From NCBI RefSeq assembly GCF_000264995.1, contig NW_006767442.1:467894-531893 (forward strand): a stretch of DNA of 64,000 bases. Direction: 5' to 3'. Positions within the stretch are counted from its first letter, which is position 1. Each line of letters starts with the position of its first letter. Below are positions 46,709 to 60,000 of this stretch, one piece after another. The position numbers and the translations under genes were made by a program. Source of the stretch: Punctularia strigosozonata HHB-11173 SS5 (Eukaryota > Basidiomycota > Agaricomycetes > Corticiales > Punctulariaceae). The notes beneath the pieces are model-generated. The model worked only from the letters and a program-made list of their open reading frames with translations. It did not search any database and had not been told where the DNA came from.

Positions 46709-47359
46709 GCTGGCGACTTTGGGTGGCAAATTCGTGGTTTCCTGTTTCAATAATGGATAGCACCGCGTGAGACTGAGATTCCGACGAGCAGAAGGACGCG
46801 CGCACAATTTTTTTTTCCAAGATCCAGTAACCTTGTCGCACGTAATGAGACCCTTAGTGGCGTGCACGGTGCGACGAAACGGGTCTGAGCGAGACAGGAA
46901 ATCCTTTCTGATGAGTGCACCTTTTATGGGCGAGGGATGCGGACGCTTTGTCCACTCGCATTGTTGACTGCGGCCACAGCTTTTCTTTGTCTCCGATGGC
47001 GATCTGAGGGCCACCTGGCAGCAAGGCACAATATTGCCAATATGAAGGCGGAGTTCACAGCATACGCGGGGATGCCGCGATGCATCAACCTGGAAGCGCA
47101 ACTATATTAGCATGTATAACTTGAGGTAGCAATAGATAGCTACCGGGCGTGTCTGAGTGTTGAAACATTTCATGCAATGGTTTTGCCAACCCGACCTAAC
47201 CCTAAGGCGCGCGCGCTGGTATGAGGTGGAAGTAACTTAGCGGAATCGGCGTAGAACGTAGCTGGAGATCGCGTCAACTAACAGAATGACGTCGCATTGG
47301 TGAGCTCCTTATAATACGACCTATGGACTCGAGAATTATCCATACCCTCAAGAAGAACC

Positions 47360-47772
47360 ATGGCAGACCAGCTTGAGAAAGGACAGGAAGTTTCGTAGGT
47401 GTTCACACTTTACCAGTGCCTAGCGACTGCAACTTGAACCATCCGTTGCGTAGGTGGAAGTGGGGACAGGGAACGGCCAGCGGCAAGGTCGCAGAAATCG
47501 TAGAAGATGGCAAAGCGGAGGTCACCTCGTCCAAGGTAAGTTGCGGCAACAGACCGTATTGTTCGCTTGTGGTTTTCAACGTGCATCCAGGGCAATACTG
47601 TAACACGAAATGGTAGAGGTCCTGACGATCCGGCCGTGAAGATTACGCGTAAAGGGGTACGTAAAACGAGGGTTTGAGGTGGATAGCTCGGACTGATGAT
47701 GGTCGTGGTCAACCTTAGAACGACGTGGTGAAACTTGCGCACGAGTTGAAAGAGGTGGATTCCGAAACGTAA
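47360..47772 (+). CDS. HVA1-type TUDOR-domain protein (DUF2945 family)
   Basis: Small protein of about 80 aa encoded by four exons: 47360-47394, 47454-47535, 47591-47656, 47719-47772. The spliced product reads MADQLEKGQEVSWKWGQG, TASGKVAEIVEDGKAEVTSS, KGNTVTRNGRGPDDPAVKIT, then NDVVKLAHELKEVDS. The VSWKWG...GKV start and the KGN...RNG...DDPAV segment are the signature of the 'hypervirulence-associated protein, TUDOR domain' family, widespread in fungi and bacteria; its biochemical role is not established. All four splice junctions are clean. A TATA-like box (47310-47315) lies about 45 bp upstream. Confidence 0.85.
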
Positions 47773-48213
47773 AGCTACCAACGCTCCGTACACATCCGTT
47801 ATTCGTGTACATGTCAAGCGCACCTGCGATCGTGCACAATGTTGCATGAAATTCCATCGGCATCCGGGTTACGGGTATATAAATAAGCTAGACTAGGATG
47901 TTCTACCGTATGTACAAAACCCGATCGAAAACATTGCGAATTGCGTCGAGGGGATCCACGTTGAAGGACGAGCGTAATCTATGGGTACAAGGAGCACTGC
48001 ACATGCGTACGCCAGAGCCTTGGTGTCGATAAGCAGGTATGTAGGGTTATAGGATGTTTTCTGGATGGTAGCAACTAATGCTTGGCGTGCGAGCCGAGTC
48101 AGTATCGTAGGGAGAACAGAGTTTAGCATACTTTTCGGATCGCTGGATCGACAGGCTGCGCTGGCCACTGGGGAGACCGTGATGCACCTGCTCTAGCGCC
48201 GAGGGGCCCTTCA
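47773..48213. other. Intergenic, HVA1-type gene to xylulokinase
   Basis: Convergent 3' flanks. No open frame with a recognisable domain. Confidence 0.4.
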
Positions 48214-51134
48214 TCATACGAGGGATTTGATGAGCATCGACTCGAGTCGGCAGTATTCGGGCACGAGCGCGGCGTAGGTTAGGAAACCGTCGACATCCGG
48301 GTCCGCAATCTTAGCCACACCGAGCTGGAGTTCTGGCTCCGCGGTCGGCATTGCGGATATGGGGACTAAAGTCGTCGTGGTTGGCGCAGTAGGAGTGCTA
48401 GGGGTGGTCGCGCCATTGGTGCTGCCGCTGAGGGTGCCGCCGGGACTTCGGGACAATTTCAGCCTGGCAGCAGTCCCCATCTGCTCCTCTGCGAAGCCCA
48501 GTCCATAGTTGTTCGTCCGCCCCATTTGATCTTCCATGGCAGCGACATCCTCCTCGTCCTCCTCGACCAAAGTGGAGCTGCCCAGACCGAGCCCGCTCTT
48601 CGCGTACGGGGTGCTAGTCCCGGAACTCGCGCCCGTAAGGGCACTGGCGCTCGGGGTCCCATTGACATTCGTCTTCTGCGGTTGATTACCAGAAGCCGCC
48701 CATCGTTTGCCCAGCAGCCGTTTGATCTCCTCCTCAAACCCTCGGCCAGTACCGACTTGAATGCCCTTCTCCCGACCCCAGACCCAACGCGCCATGTATG
48801 CGCTACCCAGCGCTGCCCGCCCGGGGTAGCCAACAGCGGGAGCGTTCCGGTGCGGGCTCAGCTGAGCCGAGTCGATCTGGCTGGTGGGCATGTAAACCGG
48901 CGCGTTGAAGATGTCGCCAACCAAGTTCGCGATTGCGGGGCAGTTGACTGCGGCGCCGGTCACGATCACCTTCGACGGAAGTGGCGACGAGTCGTAGGCG
49001 TCGAACGGGATGCCCAAACTCGAAAGCGGACTGGGTGGCTGCAGGGCGGCCCCTGGACTCGACGTGACGCCGCTCTTATTGGCACGACCTGCAGCAGGGC
49101 CGAGGACGCCGGTTGCGAACATTCGAGACCAGCGGACACGGAATGACATGATTTGACTCTCGATGAGGCAGCGCGGGTTGGCGCGGAGGTCGCGGAATTC
49201 GTTGACCTGGACACCGGTCTCAAAGCGGTGGATGCCCTTCACTTCCATCAATGGAAAGGCGTCACCCTGGAGAAACCAGAAGCTGAAAAGCTTGTCGTCC
49301 AGCCTGCCGACGATGGTGATGAGTAAACACAGAATTGCATTATTTCAGATCGCATACCCAATGGAACCTCCGGGAGGAACGATAGAAACCAGGCGATCGA
49401 AGGCACTCCAGCTCTTAGTATACATGTCTCGCACAAGAGCGCGCGGAACATCAGCATTCCTGTAGAAAACCATTGGGCGACGCTCAACAACAAGCGAACG
49501 AGGACATACCGACTAGCCAGAGTAGCGATGTATCTTCGCTTCTCGCTGGTATCTTGAGCAGGGTGAGGATAGAGGCTATAAAGACGGGTAGGGCGATAAT
49601 TGACAGCTGGCGCCATCATGAGGTCCATGGGACCAAATGCGAGAACAGCATCCGAAGAAGAGGGGCAGAAGGAGAGGTAGGAAGAGAGGAAGTCCGACGT
49701 GAATGACGTGACGATGGTGTCTGTAAAGCTCGGGTCAGTACCGGAAGACTAGCCTGGCAACAGCCTGCACACCTTGTTCGAACCCATACCGTTCTACCAT
49801 GTATCTAGATACAGACCCCGCCCTTCTTCCTCCTCCGTTCGTTTCAACTTCCCCAAGCCACGCCTTCAGCCTCCGTCCCTCTTCTCTGCTGCCGCCAATG
49901 ATATCCAAAACTTCGTCGTCCCACCTTCCTTGGCCGTAGCCCTGGCTGTGCACCCACATACCAGTGGAGACTGCCTCAGCTTCAGACATTCCACCGAACA
50001 TCCCCGTGACCAAGCTCTGAAGGAAGGAGCTGGCGGTTTGCACCCGGCCGGTTGCGTACCATATGTTGGGCCATTCGGCTCGGATGCGATATATCTGAGC
50101 TGCAGGGACGGATGGGTGCGCGGAGATGCCAACGCGGGCTGCCATGAGATCGGTTCCGCCAAGAGCCGATTCGAGGACCTTCGCATGCGGCTGAGCGGAG
50201 GTGTCTTGCGCCACAGGGGTGTTCGGTAAGGAGAAGGCTTCCGCTGTCAGCTGGGCCTGAAGCGGAAGACGAGAGTCCAGCCTGGAGAGAGGTGAGATCG
50301 GGGCCGATGTCCACCAGACGAGAGCATGCTGCGAGGGATTGTCAACAATGCTGCGTACCGCAGAGAGCAGTCAGCTCACCTGGGCTGAGCCTCCTATCGA
50401 GCGAACTCGGCTAAGATCGTAGGTCCGGCCCAATTTCTCGAGTAACACGTCTATACGGATTTGGTTAGCGCCACGTGACCGTCCAACATAGTTTGCTTCC
50501 GTGTAAGGAAACGCGGTCCTCACCGAGAGCTTTAATCCACATCTCCACGGGGGTGGTATACGCATCCCCGGGCGTCGTAAACATCCCTCCATGCGTCCTG
50601 AAGTAGGTCAATGGATTTAGCAAGGGAACCTTGTTAAAAAACGGTCAAGGGCCGCAAGGCACGATTAGAAAGGGACAGCAAGGATTGGAACGAATGTTCC
50701 TCGAGCGAGGTATACGAAAACGGGAAGTATGGTCGGGCCTCGCATGACCTATGTAAGAGTATGCGTGTATACAGAAGATCACGGCCAACCGCGTGAAGCA
50801 CGAGGATTCGACTCAAGTTCTGATCCAGCACCTTAACCAAGCATCGAATCTGGCTCGACCGTCCGGTATGCGCAGCAGAAGAAACGAGAATGGCCAAGCA
50901 ATGCCTCGAGCAATCACAGGCAGGAAGGCTCAAAGATACTGAGTGAAGACGGATCCTCGGGATGGGGTAAACAGTATCGTCGAACATGCTTACTGGAATT
51001 CGGGTAGCTCCACGTCAAAGTCTACGGCGTCAACACCAATCAACTCCAAGGTCTCGTCCACGATGGTGGCCCGAAGCTGGTCTGTGGAGAGCTCGAGCCC
51101 GAGGAACAGCGCGGATTTGTTGGCTGGAGGCATC
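48214..51134 (-). CDS. Xylulokinase (D-xylulose 5-kinase), FGGY family
   Basis: Cytosolic enzyme that phosphorylates D-xylulose to xylulose-5-phosphate, linking pentose catabolism to the pentose phosphate pathway. Exon 1 encodes ANKSALFLGLELSTDQLRAT (the FGGY ATP-site start) and ends VDFDVELPEFQ. After an unusually long intron (50993-50598, 396 nt) come THGGMFTTPGDAYTTPVEMW and LGRTYDLSRVRSIGGSAQ. Further exons carry ALGGTDLMAARVGISAHPSV, MFGGMSEAEAVSTGMWVHSQ and PSKVIVTGAAVNCPAIANLV near the C-terminal ATPase site, with YPGRAALGSAYMARWVWG after that. The region between about 48.3 and 48.75 kb encodes a Ser/Thr/Gly-rich insertion (TPSTPTAPTTTTLVP). Other introns are about 50-60 nt. Confidence 0.9.
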
Positions 51135-53460
51135 CTGGTGTCCCTACGGTCAAAATTTCGCGTGGCGAAGGCGGTTTCGTGACCTGTCGTCTCTGCAGAG
51201 GGTCTCCGTCGGCCAGGCCTCGGGGACGCTCAGGCTGGAGAGACAATTTTCGAGGCGGGAATGAGGACGTGTAACGAGTGAGCACGTTCCCAGGTGGTCG
51301 CTGGATGCATCAGTTTCCTGTCTTCCTTTTGGGGCCTCGTGTCCGGGTTAACGCTCTTCCCACGCTCATACCGCCCGTTTTCCTCCCTTTGCTGTCATCC
51401 TCGTGTATGTTCTGAATCTGCTCGGGGTACTTCCTGGTCTATGGACATCTGGGAACATCTACAGTCTTTACAGGGATCTCGACTCGATGACACCGCGCAT
51501 ACATCTGGGGAAGGTACCATAGTCGACAGATTGACCGGTGGCGGTACCCGCTCTCCTACCGTGAACCGGGCCTTTGCGAAGGAAAACGCCGGTTGATCTA
51601 GACTTATCCTTGCCTATTCGCTTGGCTGCCTCCTTTTGTCTTTGGAATGGATTGCAGATGTTGCCGGTATTCAACCAGCATCCATGTGCCTACAACGAGC
51701 TATCGGCCAATGGTGCTATGTCTACATGTCCTATACTTGGCACTCTCAAACCGGAGCGGTCGCGTTGCAGTCGCGGTCTTCCTGGACGTACGTTTGCGCA
51801 TGGTGATATCTTGCCCATGCCTCTCGTGCCACACACCATTCCTCTCAGCTGAGACCGAAAACAAATACACTCAGTTCTCTGCTGACTACTTCTATCTGAC
51901 GCTAGCATCATTGATCGTTGCCCGCATTCCTAGTGACGCCGGGTTACGTATATTATTGCCTCTGATTGGAAGCAGCGCACCATCGGCGACAAAATGCCGA
52001 GGGTGTCAAGCAGAAGATAAGTACGCGCGGTACGACGATCCATTTAGTGGATGTTGCTCACAGGTGAATGGCCAAAGAAACGCTAACTGATTTCTATGCC
52101 ATAGGTATCGAAAGCGCGCTGAATAACACGGTGGCGGCAGAGAGGCATCAACCTTGAATTCATTTCCAGTCTGCTCACTGTGCGAGTTATTACCTATGCA
52201 TCTTGAAGATGCGATGGAAATAATTGTCTTGTCACAGATTGGGACAGCCAACAACACAACTTGATCACAGTAAGTACGTGACTAGTCAGGGTACCGTGTG
52301 ACAACCATTCAATGCATACTAGTCGCACGTTTCGGCGGCCAGGATATTTCTGCCGCCTCCGAGAACCGCGGGCGGGCAGTCTTCTGCAATGCATCATCAA
52401 GTTGCGTCGCTGCGATCGTGCCCCGCATCGCAGAGCTGCGCCATTGCGTTTTCGGAACACTTCATGCTCCTTTTACCCGGCGTAGCCCCTTTGCATTGGA
52501 ACGGGGCTGGAAGCGTGAGTGTGAGCTATACAGGGTGAAGCCGATTCGAACAGTGCATCGCCGTGTTTCCTGTGAGCTGACCGCGGGGTAAGTGGGTGCC
52601 GTGTACATCTCGGCGCTCGTTGTGGGTGGGCGAAGATGCTTCAGGCGAAGCCTCCGCGGTCAATGTGACCGTCAGATTGACGGATATACTGCCTGAAGCA
52701 TGGATCTACTCCGAGCTTGTATTTTCTACGCCCATTAACTTGGCACGCACGCAACTAAGTTATGTAAAAACCACAAGAACTTGGAAGTATGGTCACGCTC
52801 ATCGCGGAGCCAATTACCGCGCACACGCAGTGATAATCTGGTGGCTATACCTGGTGAGGTCAGTCGTCCGGCTTGGCAGGGTCGGCCATCAAATTCGCCG
52901 GCGGCTTGCCGAAGCGGCGAACCTTCCTTCTCTCCAGACCACTTTGGATTCGAGCGTAAATATCCGGTCGTGTGCGAGCTCTGTATGGATCGTTGGTGCA
53001 AATGTATCTACGCGCAGTTCACTCTCAGGGATAGGTATGGGCGGCAGAGCGTCCCGGTGCTTATCATAGATTGATGGAAGGCATGCGGAGGGACCCCTAG
53101 TGGCCGCTTGGTGGCCGCCATCTGCACTGCCGAAAGCAGCCCGAGCCTTGGCAGCTTATTCGAGCTCACACGAGCAACGCCATGACCTGCGCGGACCGTC
53201 CCAGCGCTCTGGTTATTATGCACCTGCTCTGATATCCCTACCCTCGCACGACCAGGTTGTCTCTGCACACGACCAGAGCTCTTGTACGCTGGTCGTCGTC
53301 GTCTCGCCCGTTTCCAACGCGCGACGTCGTGTGATGGACTCAGCTTATTCACCGCTCCGTACGTCCATCCAGCGACGCTGACGCCAGACGCGCCCCTGAG
53401 TCAACCAAAGTAGATCCCCATGCAAACCACCGGAGCAGTTGGTCGTGGTCTTTCCTGCCT
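51135..53460. other. 2.3-kb divergent spacer, xylulokinase to Stealth-family gene
   Basis: No gene could be recognised. The longest frame (52596-53069, plus, 157 codons) has no domain. An 11-bp inverted repeat (52636-52646 and 52691-52701) could form a hairpin but has no clear role. No transposon features were seen. Confidence 0.4.
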
Positions 53461-56400
53461 ATGCGGGGGCACAGAAGGACCGTGTCGCGGGTCCTACAGG
53501 GGTACTCCGTGCGCTCGCCCCGCGTTCTCCTCTTGACGACGTTCTTGGTCACCCTCGCATTGTTTTGGGCGCATACATCCGGCACTTTGTCCAGCTTGTC
53601 CTTCGTCAACCAGCCTCCCCACGTTGTCACACCTCACCCTAACCTCGCTTATGCGTACGTGCCCTACACGCCGAAATCGGTCAACTCCTCGGTCGCCGCC
53701 TCCGCATACGCTCCCGATGTTAACTCAACCTGGGCGTACTTCCCTGGATCACTGCCTGGCCCCTTGACGACGTTCTACCACCTCTACCGTCCTGCCACAC
53801 CACGGCCTGCCTCTAACTCCCTGCGTCCAGTCCGAGCGCACTCGAAGATCCCTTTGCAGTGTCTCGACACCTGGTATTCAACGGGCCGCTGGGATCCAAA
53901 CTGCTCTCACGGCATGGCCGACCTGGAGGAGCCTCGGATCGATTTCGTCTGGACGTGGGTGAACGGCTCGTGAGTTGCGAAATTTCAATTTACCGAAACA
54001 AGCTCCCGCTCTTCCACTTCTCTCAACGCACGTCATGTGCGCAAGCTATTGTCGTCCTCACTTCCACATATCCTCGCCTTGTTCTCATTGGCTAGCGCTG
54101 CCGGCCGCGAGCGGCTGATGCCTCGTTTGAGCTTTTCCCACTGGGGCTTACTGGCCCGTGGGACCGGTTTACCACATTTATCGCATGAACACGGCCGCCT
54201 TGCTGACTGCCGCTCTGTTTTCAGGGATCCGCTCCATGCAAGCGCACGTCATGCGTATCCACCATACAGTTTGAACGCCAGCCTTGAGGACGACCCCGGG
54301 AAAATCAAGCGTACGTCATATTCGTGCTCACTGGCCTGCCGACGCAGCTGCTCTCACGCCACGCTCGCGTTCTTGTCCCGACGAGAGACGGAAATACGAC
54401 TCGGGGCTGACTTCCTTTCGCATTCCAGAATACCGAGATCACGGTGAATTGGTGTACTCGTTAAGATCGGTTCTGCATGCCTCAAAAGATTGGAAGCAGA
54501 GTCAATGGCATCTTGTCACGAACTCTTACGCCGTCCCCGTTGACGAGCTCTCGTATTGGAAAACTATCAAAGAGATAGATCTCTCGAGGAATGACACCAC
54601 AGAGCAACGTCGGTTCATTCGGCGGAAACGTGGAAGCGATGACGAGGATGACTGGGAAGAGTTGGAGAAGCTGAAGGAGCTGGAGAAGGAGCTGGAGGAG
54701 CTGGAGGACTCACTCGATGATTACGAGGACGAAGAAGATGACGATGACAGCGAAAGCGAGAGCGACGACGGCGACTCCGTCGAAGAGAAGGATCGCTCTC
54801 CCGCTGACCACGGACTGACGTTGGAGGAGATTGTCCGGACCCATCGACTGGGTCAAGTGCCGCAGTGGCTTGACTTTGCCGAGCTAAATAAGGAAGCGGG
54901 GACAGAGAGGCAGCTTCGGCTTCACCACGACTCGGAGATCTTTTTACCGCCGCTGGCCACCGTCCACGGGGGCGACGAATATGAACAGAGGACCAAGATA
55001 GATGCCTGGCGGTCCGAAACTCTCCCAACATTCGATAGGTACTCGATTTATCGTGTTCCGTCGTTCAGGAATTTGACAACGATTTCCCAGCATGGCGGTC
55101 GAATCCCAAATGGCCAATTTGGCGCCTGAACTGGTTTCGGATCATACGTAGGTTCATTCTCCATTCCTTTTCCGTTCCCGGCCTTAACCTCGTTATTAGC
55201 GTCTTTCTCATGGATGACACGTTCATCATGACCCCTCTTCCTCCATCAGCATTTTTCTCCCCCTTGCACGGGCCGGTACTTCGCTTCCATCCGGATTTCA
55301 ACGTACACCCTATTGAGGCCTGGGATCCGCTGCCGCCAGGAGACGGTGAATGGCGCGGACTACGCACCGCAGCGACGCATCTCTCCCATCGATTCGGATG
55401 GCGCGGTCGCCCGTACGTACCCCTGGTATGTTCGCGACGCGTCCCCTGACAATGAACTCCTATTTCTCAGCTATGTCGACCACAACGCGCGGTCACTCCC
55501 ATTGCCTCTCTACCACGAAGCATCTATCGCTTTCCCAGACGTTTGGAGCACCACAGCGAAGGCTCGTTTCCGCGGCGGGGACGAAAGCGCTCCCGAGAGT
55601 CATACGGTCTGGCTCGGCTCGCAGTGGATCGTCGAGCGACATCGCGAGGTGCTACTGTGGTCATGGGTGGTGGCTAAATGGGGAGGTCACGAGGGCAAGC
55701 TGAGCGCGGCACACAAGCAGGCCATGTGGGATGAACTGGGCGGCGAAAATGGCGAAGACCAGCTGGAGCTCATCTGGAACGTTCGTACCAGTAGGCTCAG
55801 CGTGCCCGAGGAGCTCGCTCACACCGGACAACGCCCTCTTACAAGGTCCGAGTACGTTTTTGGTATGTCTGTTCTATGTGGTCTTGAAAATATGCGGGGC
55901 GTTGATCCTCATCCAAGTCTCGAACGATGGATACCCTTGGACACACTGGCCGAGGTGGGCGCGTGATCACCAGTTCCCGACCACGCACGGCTGGATCGAT
56001 CTTTCGAAACCCGATCCGGCAGATGCTCCAGGAACTGTATGCACTATTTCGAGAGACACATGTCTTGGACAAGACGATGAATCTGCGGTGGATCTGTTCC
56101 GACGAATCTTGAAGGATAGACCAGGGTGCGGCGATTGTGGTCAGTTTTTCTCTGTTTCACTCTTTCCAGCCATGCTCATCCGCGTACAATAGTTGTTGCC
56201 GCGCTGGCGACCGCATCCGGTACGAGAGGACTGTCGTATTTTCTACCTCAAGCCTCTGTGTCCAACTCCTATGCCCATGACTACATCTCTGAGCCTGTCC
56301 ATCTTCCTTTGACGCTCGACGGTTTCTCGTCCTTCCCTCTACCGTCAAACCCGCGTAACTTCGTTCTACGACTGCTCCAGCGTTATTCCTACGTGATTGG

Positions 56401-56632
56401 GGAGGCACCATCCGAGTTCTTCGGCGTCTCTTCATACAATGATGCTCGTTCCCGCCTTCGGGGCATTGACCGGAATGCGAAGAAGGGCATCAAGACCGAG
56501 AGGGTGTATGTTTGCATCAACGACGATTTGGGCAACGCGCCGGTTTCTGTTCTAGTGAAGGTGGACCGACTACTTCGCAACTGGTGGCAAAAGCACTGGG
56601 GGGCACGGCTTGCTCTTGAACTGCCGAGCTAG
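53461..56632 (+). CDS. Stealth-family sugar-phosphate transferase, Xpt1-like (xylosylphosphotransferase)
   Basis: Predicted Golgi type II membrane protein. A membrane segment (about residues 20-40, VLLLTTFLVTLALFW) follows a basic N-terminus. The Stealth/GNPTAB conserved regions are in order: CR1 RIDFVWTWVNGSDP (around residue 165), CR2 YRDHGELVYSLRSVLHASKD with QWHLVTNSY, CR3 FLMDDTFIMTPLPPSAFF, and CR4 VYVCINDDLGN near the end. This family transfers sugar-1-phosphates; the Cryptococcus member Xpt1 adds xylose-phosphate to O-linked mannose, the closest known fungal role. After CR2 there is a highly charged insertion of about 55 residues (WEELEKLKELEKELEELEDS, then a D/E/S run). Intron 1 is about 255 nt; the last intron joins DRPGCGDC to VVAALATASG. 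Confidence 0.87.
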
Positions 56633-57033
56633 CGCTAGCTGTCGGCCTAGCACGAAGGTTCGGCAATAGTCATCAATCTTCGCCGCTCTATCAGTGGCAG
56701 AAAACCATCAGAACGGGATGTTCTTTGTAATGATTACACGGCGTTCCGGACTACTTCGTCCAGATATCTACGTCAGGCGTCACATGCGCTGCGCCGAATA
56801 ATACACTGTCGAACAGCACGGCTACCGACGATTGGTTGGGCTCACAGGCACTACAGCCTGTTCTGCTTCATATCCACATATCTAATGCATCTGTGTATAT
56901 TATTACGTTATTGTATCAGGAATTATCGGCGCCGTTTCGTCGCACCCTTGCTTTCGGTCCCTCCAACTGTAAGCAATGCACCGGTGCAAACCAGCGTCGC
57001 AGGACACAACGCTGCTCGCCGATGGCTTTCATA
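56633..57033. other. Convergent 3' flanks, Stealth-family gene and GPI13
   Basis: Contains a 14-bp perfect palindrome (56627-56640) that overlaps the upstream stop codon. No gene is seen. Confidence 0.4.
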
Positions 57034-60000
57034 TCACTTTTCCGCAGCCGCGTCGTTCGGCCCACCGGTTCCTGCAAATATACGGCCTATCCTAGCCAAT
57101 ATTCGTGGGGTGCCAAAGCCGATCGCCAGGAGGACCGCCACGTCTACCGCAATCAATCCCGCAGCGCCCGCCATGAAGCGCGGGGCAAACACCTTCCACA
57201 CCATGAGATGGCGCCGAAGCCATGCGCTGCTCAGCGCGGTTCCGAGTAAGAGGACGCAGAAGTAGGCGACGATGCCGACCGCGGCCCTGAGGGATGCAGC
57301 AGCAGCCCTTGCGGATGCCGCATGTTGTGGAAGGGGCGAGACATTCCATAGTGCAAGCAGCGGTGCAGCGAGCGCAAACAGAAAGTGCGGGCCGAACGTG
57401 TTTAGGATCACGAGAACCGGAGAGAACGGATAAGTTAAGGTTGATGTCAGCACGAAGGCCGTCTTCCACTGTATTGATGATATGGTCGATTGATGCCCGG
57501 TTGCGTAGTATGTGTGTAGGCCTAGGAGAGCTAGAGGTATGATCTCCGAGAATGTTACTGGCGTGGTCGGGGATCCTGGGGTGAGATTGAGAATGGAGGA
57601 CGGAGTATTTGACGCGAAAGCAACGTTCATCTGCTCCACGTCACGAGCGCTGTCGACGAGCTCGAGATATGATAATAACGCAACTGCGGCTAAAGCGAGC
57701 ACGACTTGACCTGTCAACTGCGTGCAAATGCAGAGCAACGTCAGGAAGATGCACCAAAAGACGAGATACGGCGAGCCGAATGCGTTGGCAAAACCGAGCA
57801 CAGTGACCTGTTTCTTCGTCTTTTGGGGCGACGTAGCGGGAGGGTTCTCGACGACAATTTCGAGGCATGCAGGTATTATCCACCATAAGGTGAGTCCTGC
57901 TACGAGGACGCCGCCAATCGAGCAGCGCGCGAGGATGGTGCGAGTGGTGCGCAGTAGAGGCGAATTATCCATGCCGAGCACCTCTGCGGATTCCATCCAT
58001 TCGAGAATCCAACCCAAACTCCCAGCAACGAGGGCCGGGCGCATGAGCCATGGGAAGAATAACGGGGCGACACCCCGATCAGACTTCGAGATTCCAAGGT
58101 AACGTCCTATCACCGAAGGAAGGAGCACCGCGACTGGTAAGGAGAGGATGAGGATGGCAGGAGGTGGAGAGGGTAGGGATGAGGACGCAAAGAAGGTGAC
58201 ATGGCAGTACGGTTGTTGTTCCTCCCTGCAGACCGTACTGACGGCCATCAAGCGGACACAGACCGCGAACACGGCGGAAAACCCTAGGATGCGCTTTCGA
58301 AGCGTGGGGGTCGGCGCGGTGAAACCGGTTAACACGAATGGCACGAGCGTGGTTAGCAGCAGATACTGCAGTAAACGATCCTCCCAGAACGTGAATGAGT
58401 TGGAGAAGAACGCAATCGCATGCAGAACAAGCGGCAGAGGGAAGGACCTCAGTGTAGCGAGGCCGAGCCGCGGAGGATTCGCGATAACGACAATTATTGA
58501 CGACAAGAGGAACGATCCGAATATGACGAGGTCCAAAGGACTGATCGCCCCCATGTACTTCTCCAGTCCGATGAAAGAGAGAGTGCCCACCACCGAACCC
58601 CCAGCGCAGCCGCGTATGATTTTGGGCATCAGATCATCAACCCAACCTTCCCAGTCCTCCGCGCCGACACCGCTCCCGAGGCTGGAGAAAACCGCCCAAC
58701 AAACCACGACACCAGAGAAGATGAGGATAAGGCCCAACACCATGAGAGTCACGTCGAATTGAGCCCACAACGAACGGCAGGCAGCTAGCGCCTGACGGAC
58801 GTATTTGTGCATGTATTCGGTATATTCGTAAGCTTTGCGGTCGGAAGCGGCCTTCCACGTCGCTTGAAGGCTGTCCCAGACAGCATCCAGCTCGCCTCCA
58901 GAAGGACTTGCCCTGTATGTGTCCAAGTATCGCTTGACCTGGGCCACATTCAGCTCCAGCGCGCGCTGGTACTCCTTGCCGCCGTCACGACTTAGGAAAA
59001 GCTCAGGTATGACCGACCCCAGGTTGTTGAAGGGGATAGGAAGACCGAGGAGGAGCGACAATGATGGGACAAGGTCGATTTGCTGGATAGCTCGATGAGC
59101 TGCAGCGGCCCCAGGGAACGTCGTGTTGCCATGCGAGGTGGCAAGGGACGATGGAAGCGATGTGACGAACGGCTTCTTGCTATAAAACCACATCCCAGCT
59201 GACGTCTCCAGCTCGCCGTCGCCTCCATGATCCCCACGCCTGTCCATACCGTGGTCCCCGAGCACAACCAGGAGGGTATCATCCTCCAAACGCTCGACTA
59301 CGCGGCTTAGCACGTCGTTCATTTGCCCTAGTTTCGCCTTCATCGTGGGATGGTCGGGACCAACTCGGTGTCCTACGTGGTCAACCCCGAGGAAATGTCC
59401 GATGAGGAAGTCCCATCTCTTGTCCTTCTGCTCCAAGAGAGGGAAGAGATGGGTGGTGACACCTTCGTCCACGGTATGGAGGTCTTCGACGTTGAAGGAA
59501 TCATACGGATGGGTCATGTCAGGGTCGAATGTGTCAGGGAACACGGTCATCCATGTATCGTCGCCCATGAACGCTATCTATTGTGTGCATAAGAACCGTG
59601 AGGGTGGTGGTGACAAGCATAGCACTTACCCGTTTGCCCGCTAACCACATTTGCTTGATGGTCGAGTCCTCGTCAATTGAAGAACCTCCAAAGTTCGCGC
59701 CCATATCGACGAACGTCGGTAACGATCCGGTCACCAACCCTTTTATGCGTTGTAAAGTGGTTGTCGGAGGGTCGGGAAAGGCGTTGAATATGACCGAATG
59801 CGCGGGCTGCTTCGCAGTCAGTTCCCTCGGTAGGGTGAGCACATTATGATGGTATGGCGACTCGGGTTCTGGTGGAGCATCGCTGATGAAGTCGAAGCGA
59901 AGGGAGTCAATGATGAGCAGGACAGCGCGCTTGTGTGTCGGCCGGAGGGTGCATGGTGCATGGGAGCAGTCGCTCACTTCCGACAGCGAAAGCCGCGTCA

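Noticed and set aside
48459-49146. Frames of 124-206 codons over the xylulokinase
   Set aside because: They are other-frame shadows of the xylulokinase coding sequence, which carries the FGGY motifs.
52636-52701. An 11-bp inverted repeat that could form a hairpin
   Set aside because: Too short and isolated to indicate a transposon end or a structured RNA; it could occur by chance in 64 kb.
58148-58762. A 204-codon plus-strand frame
   Set aside because: It is antisense to the membrane-helix region of GPI13.
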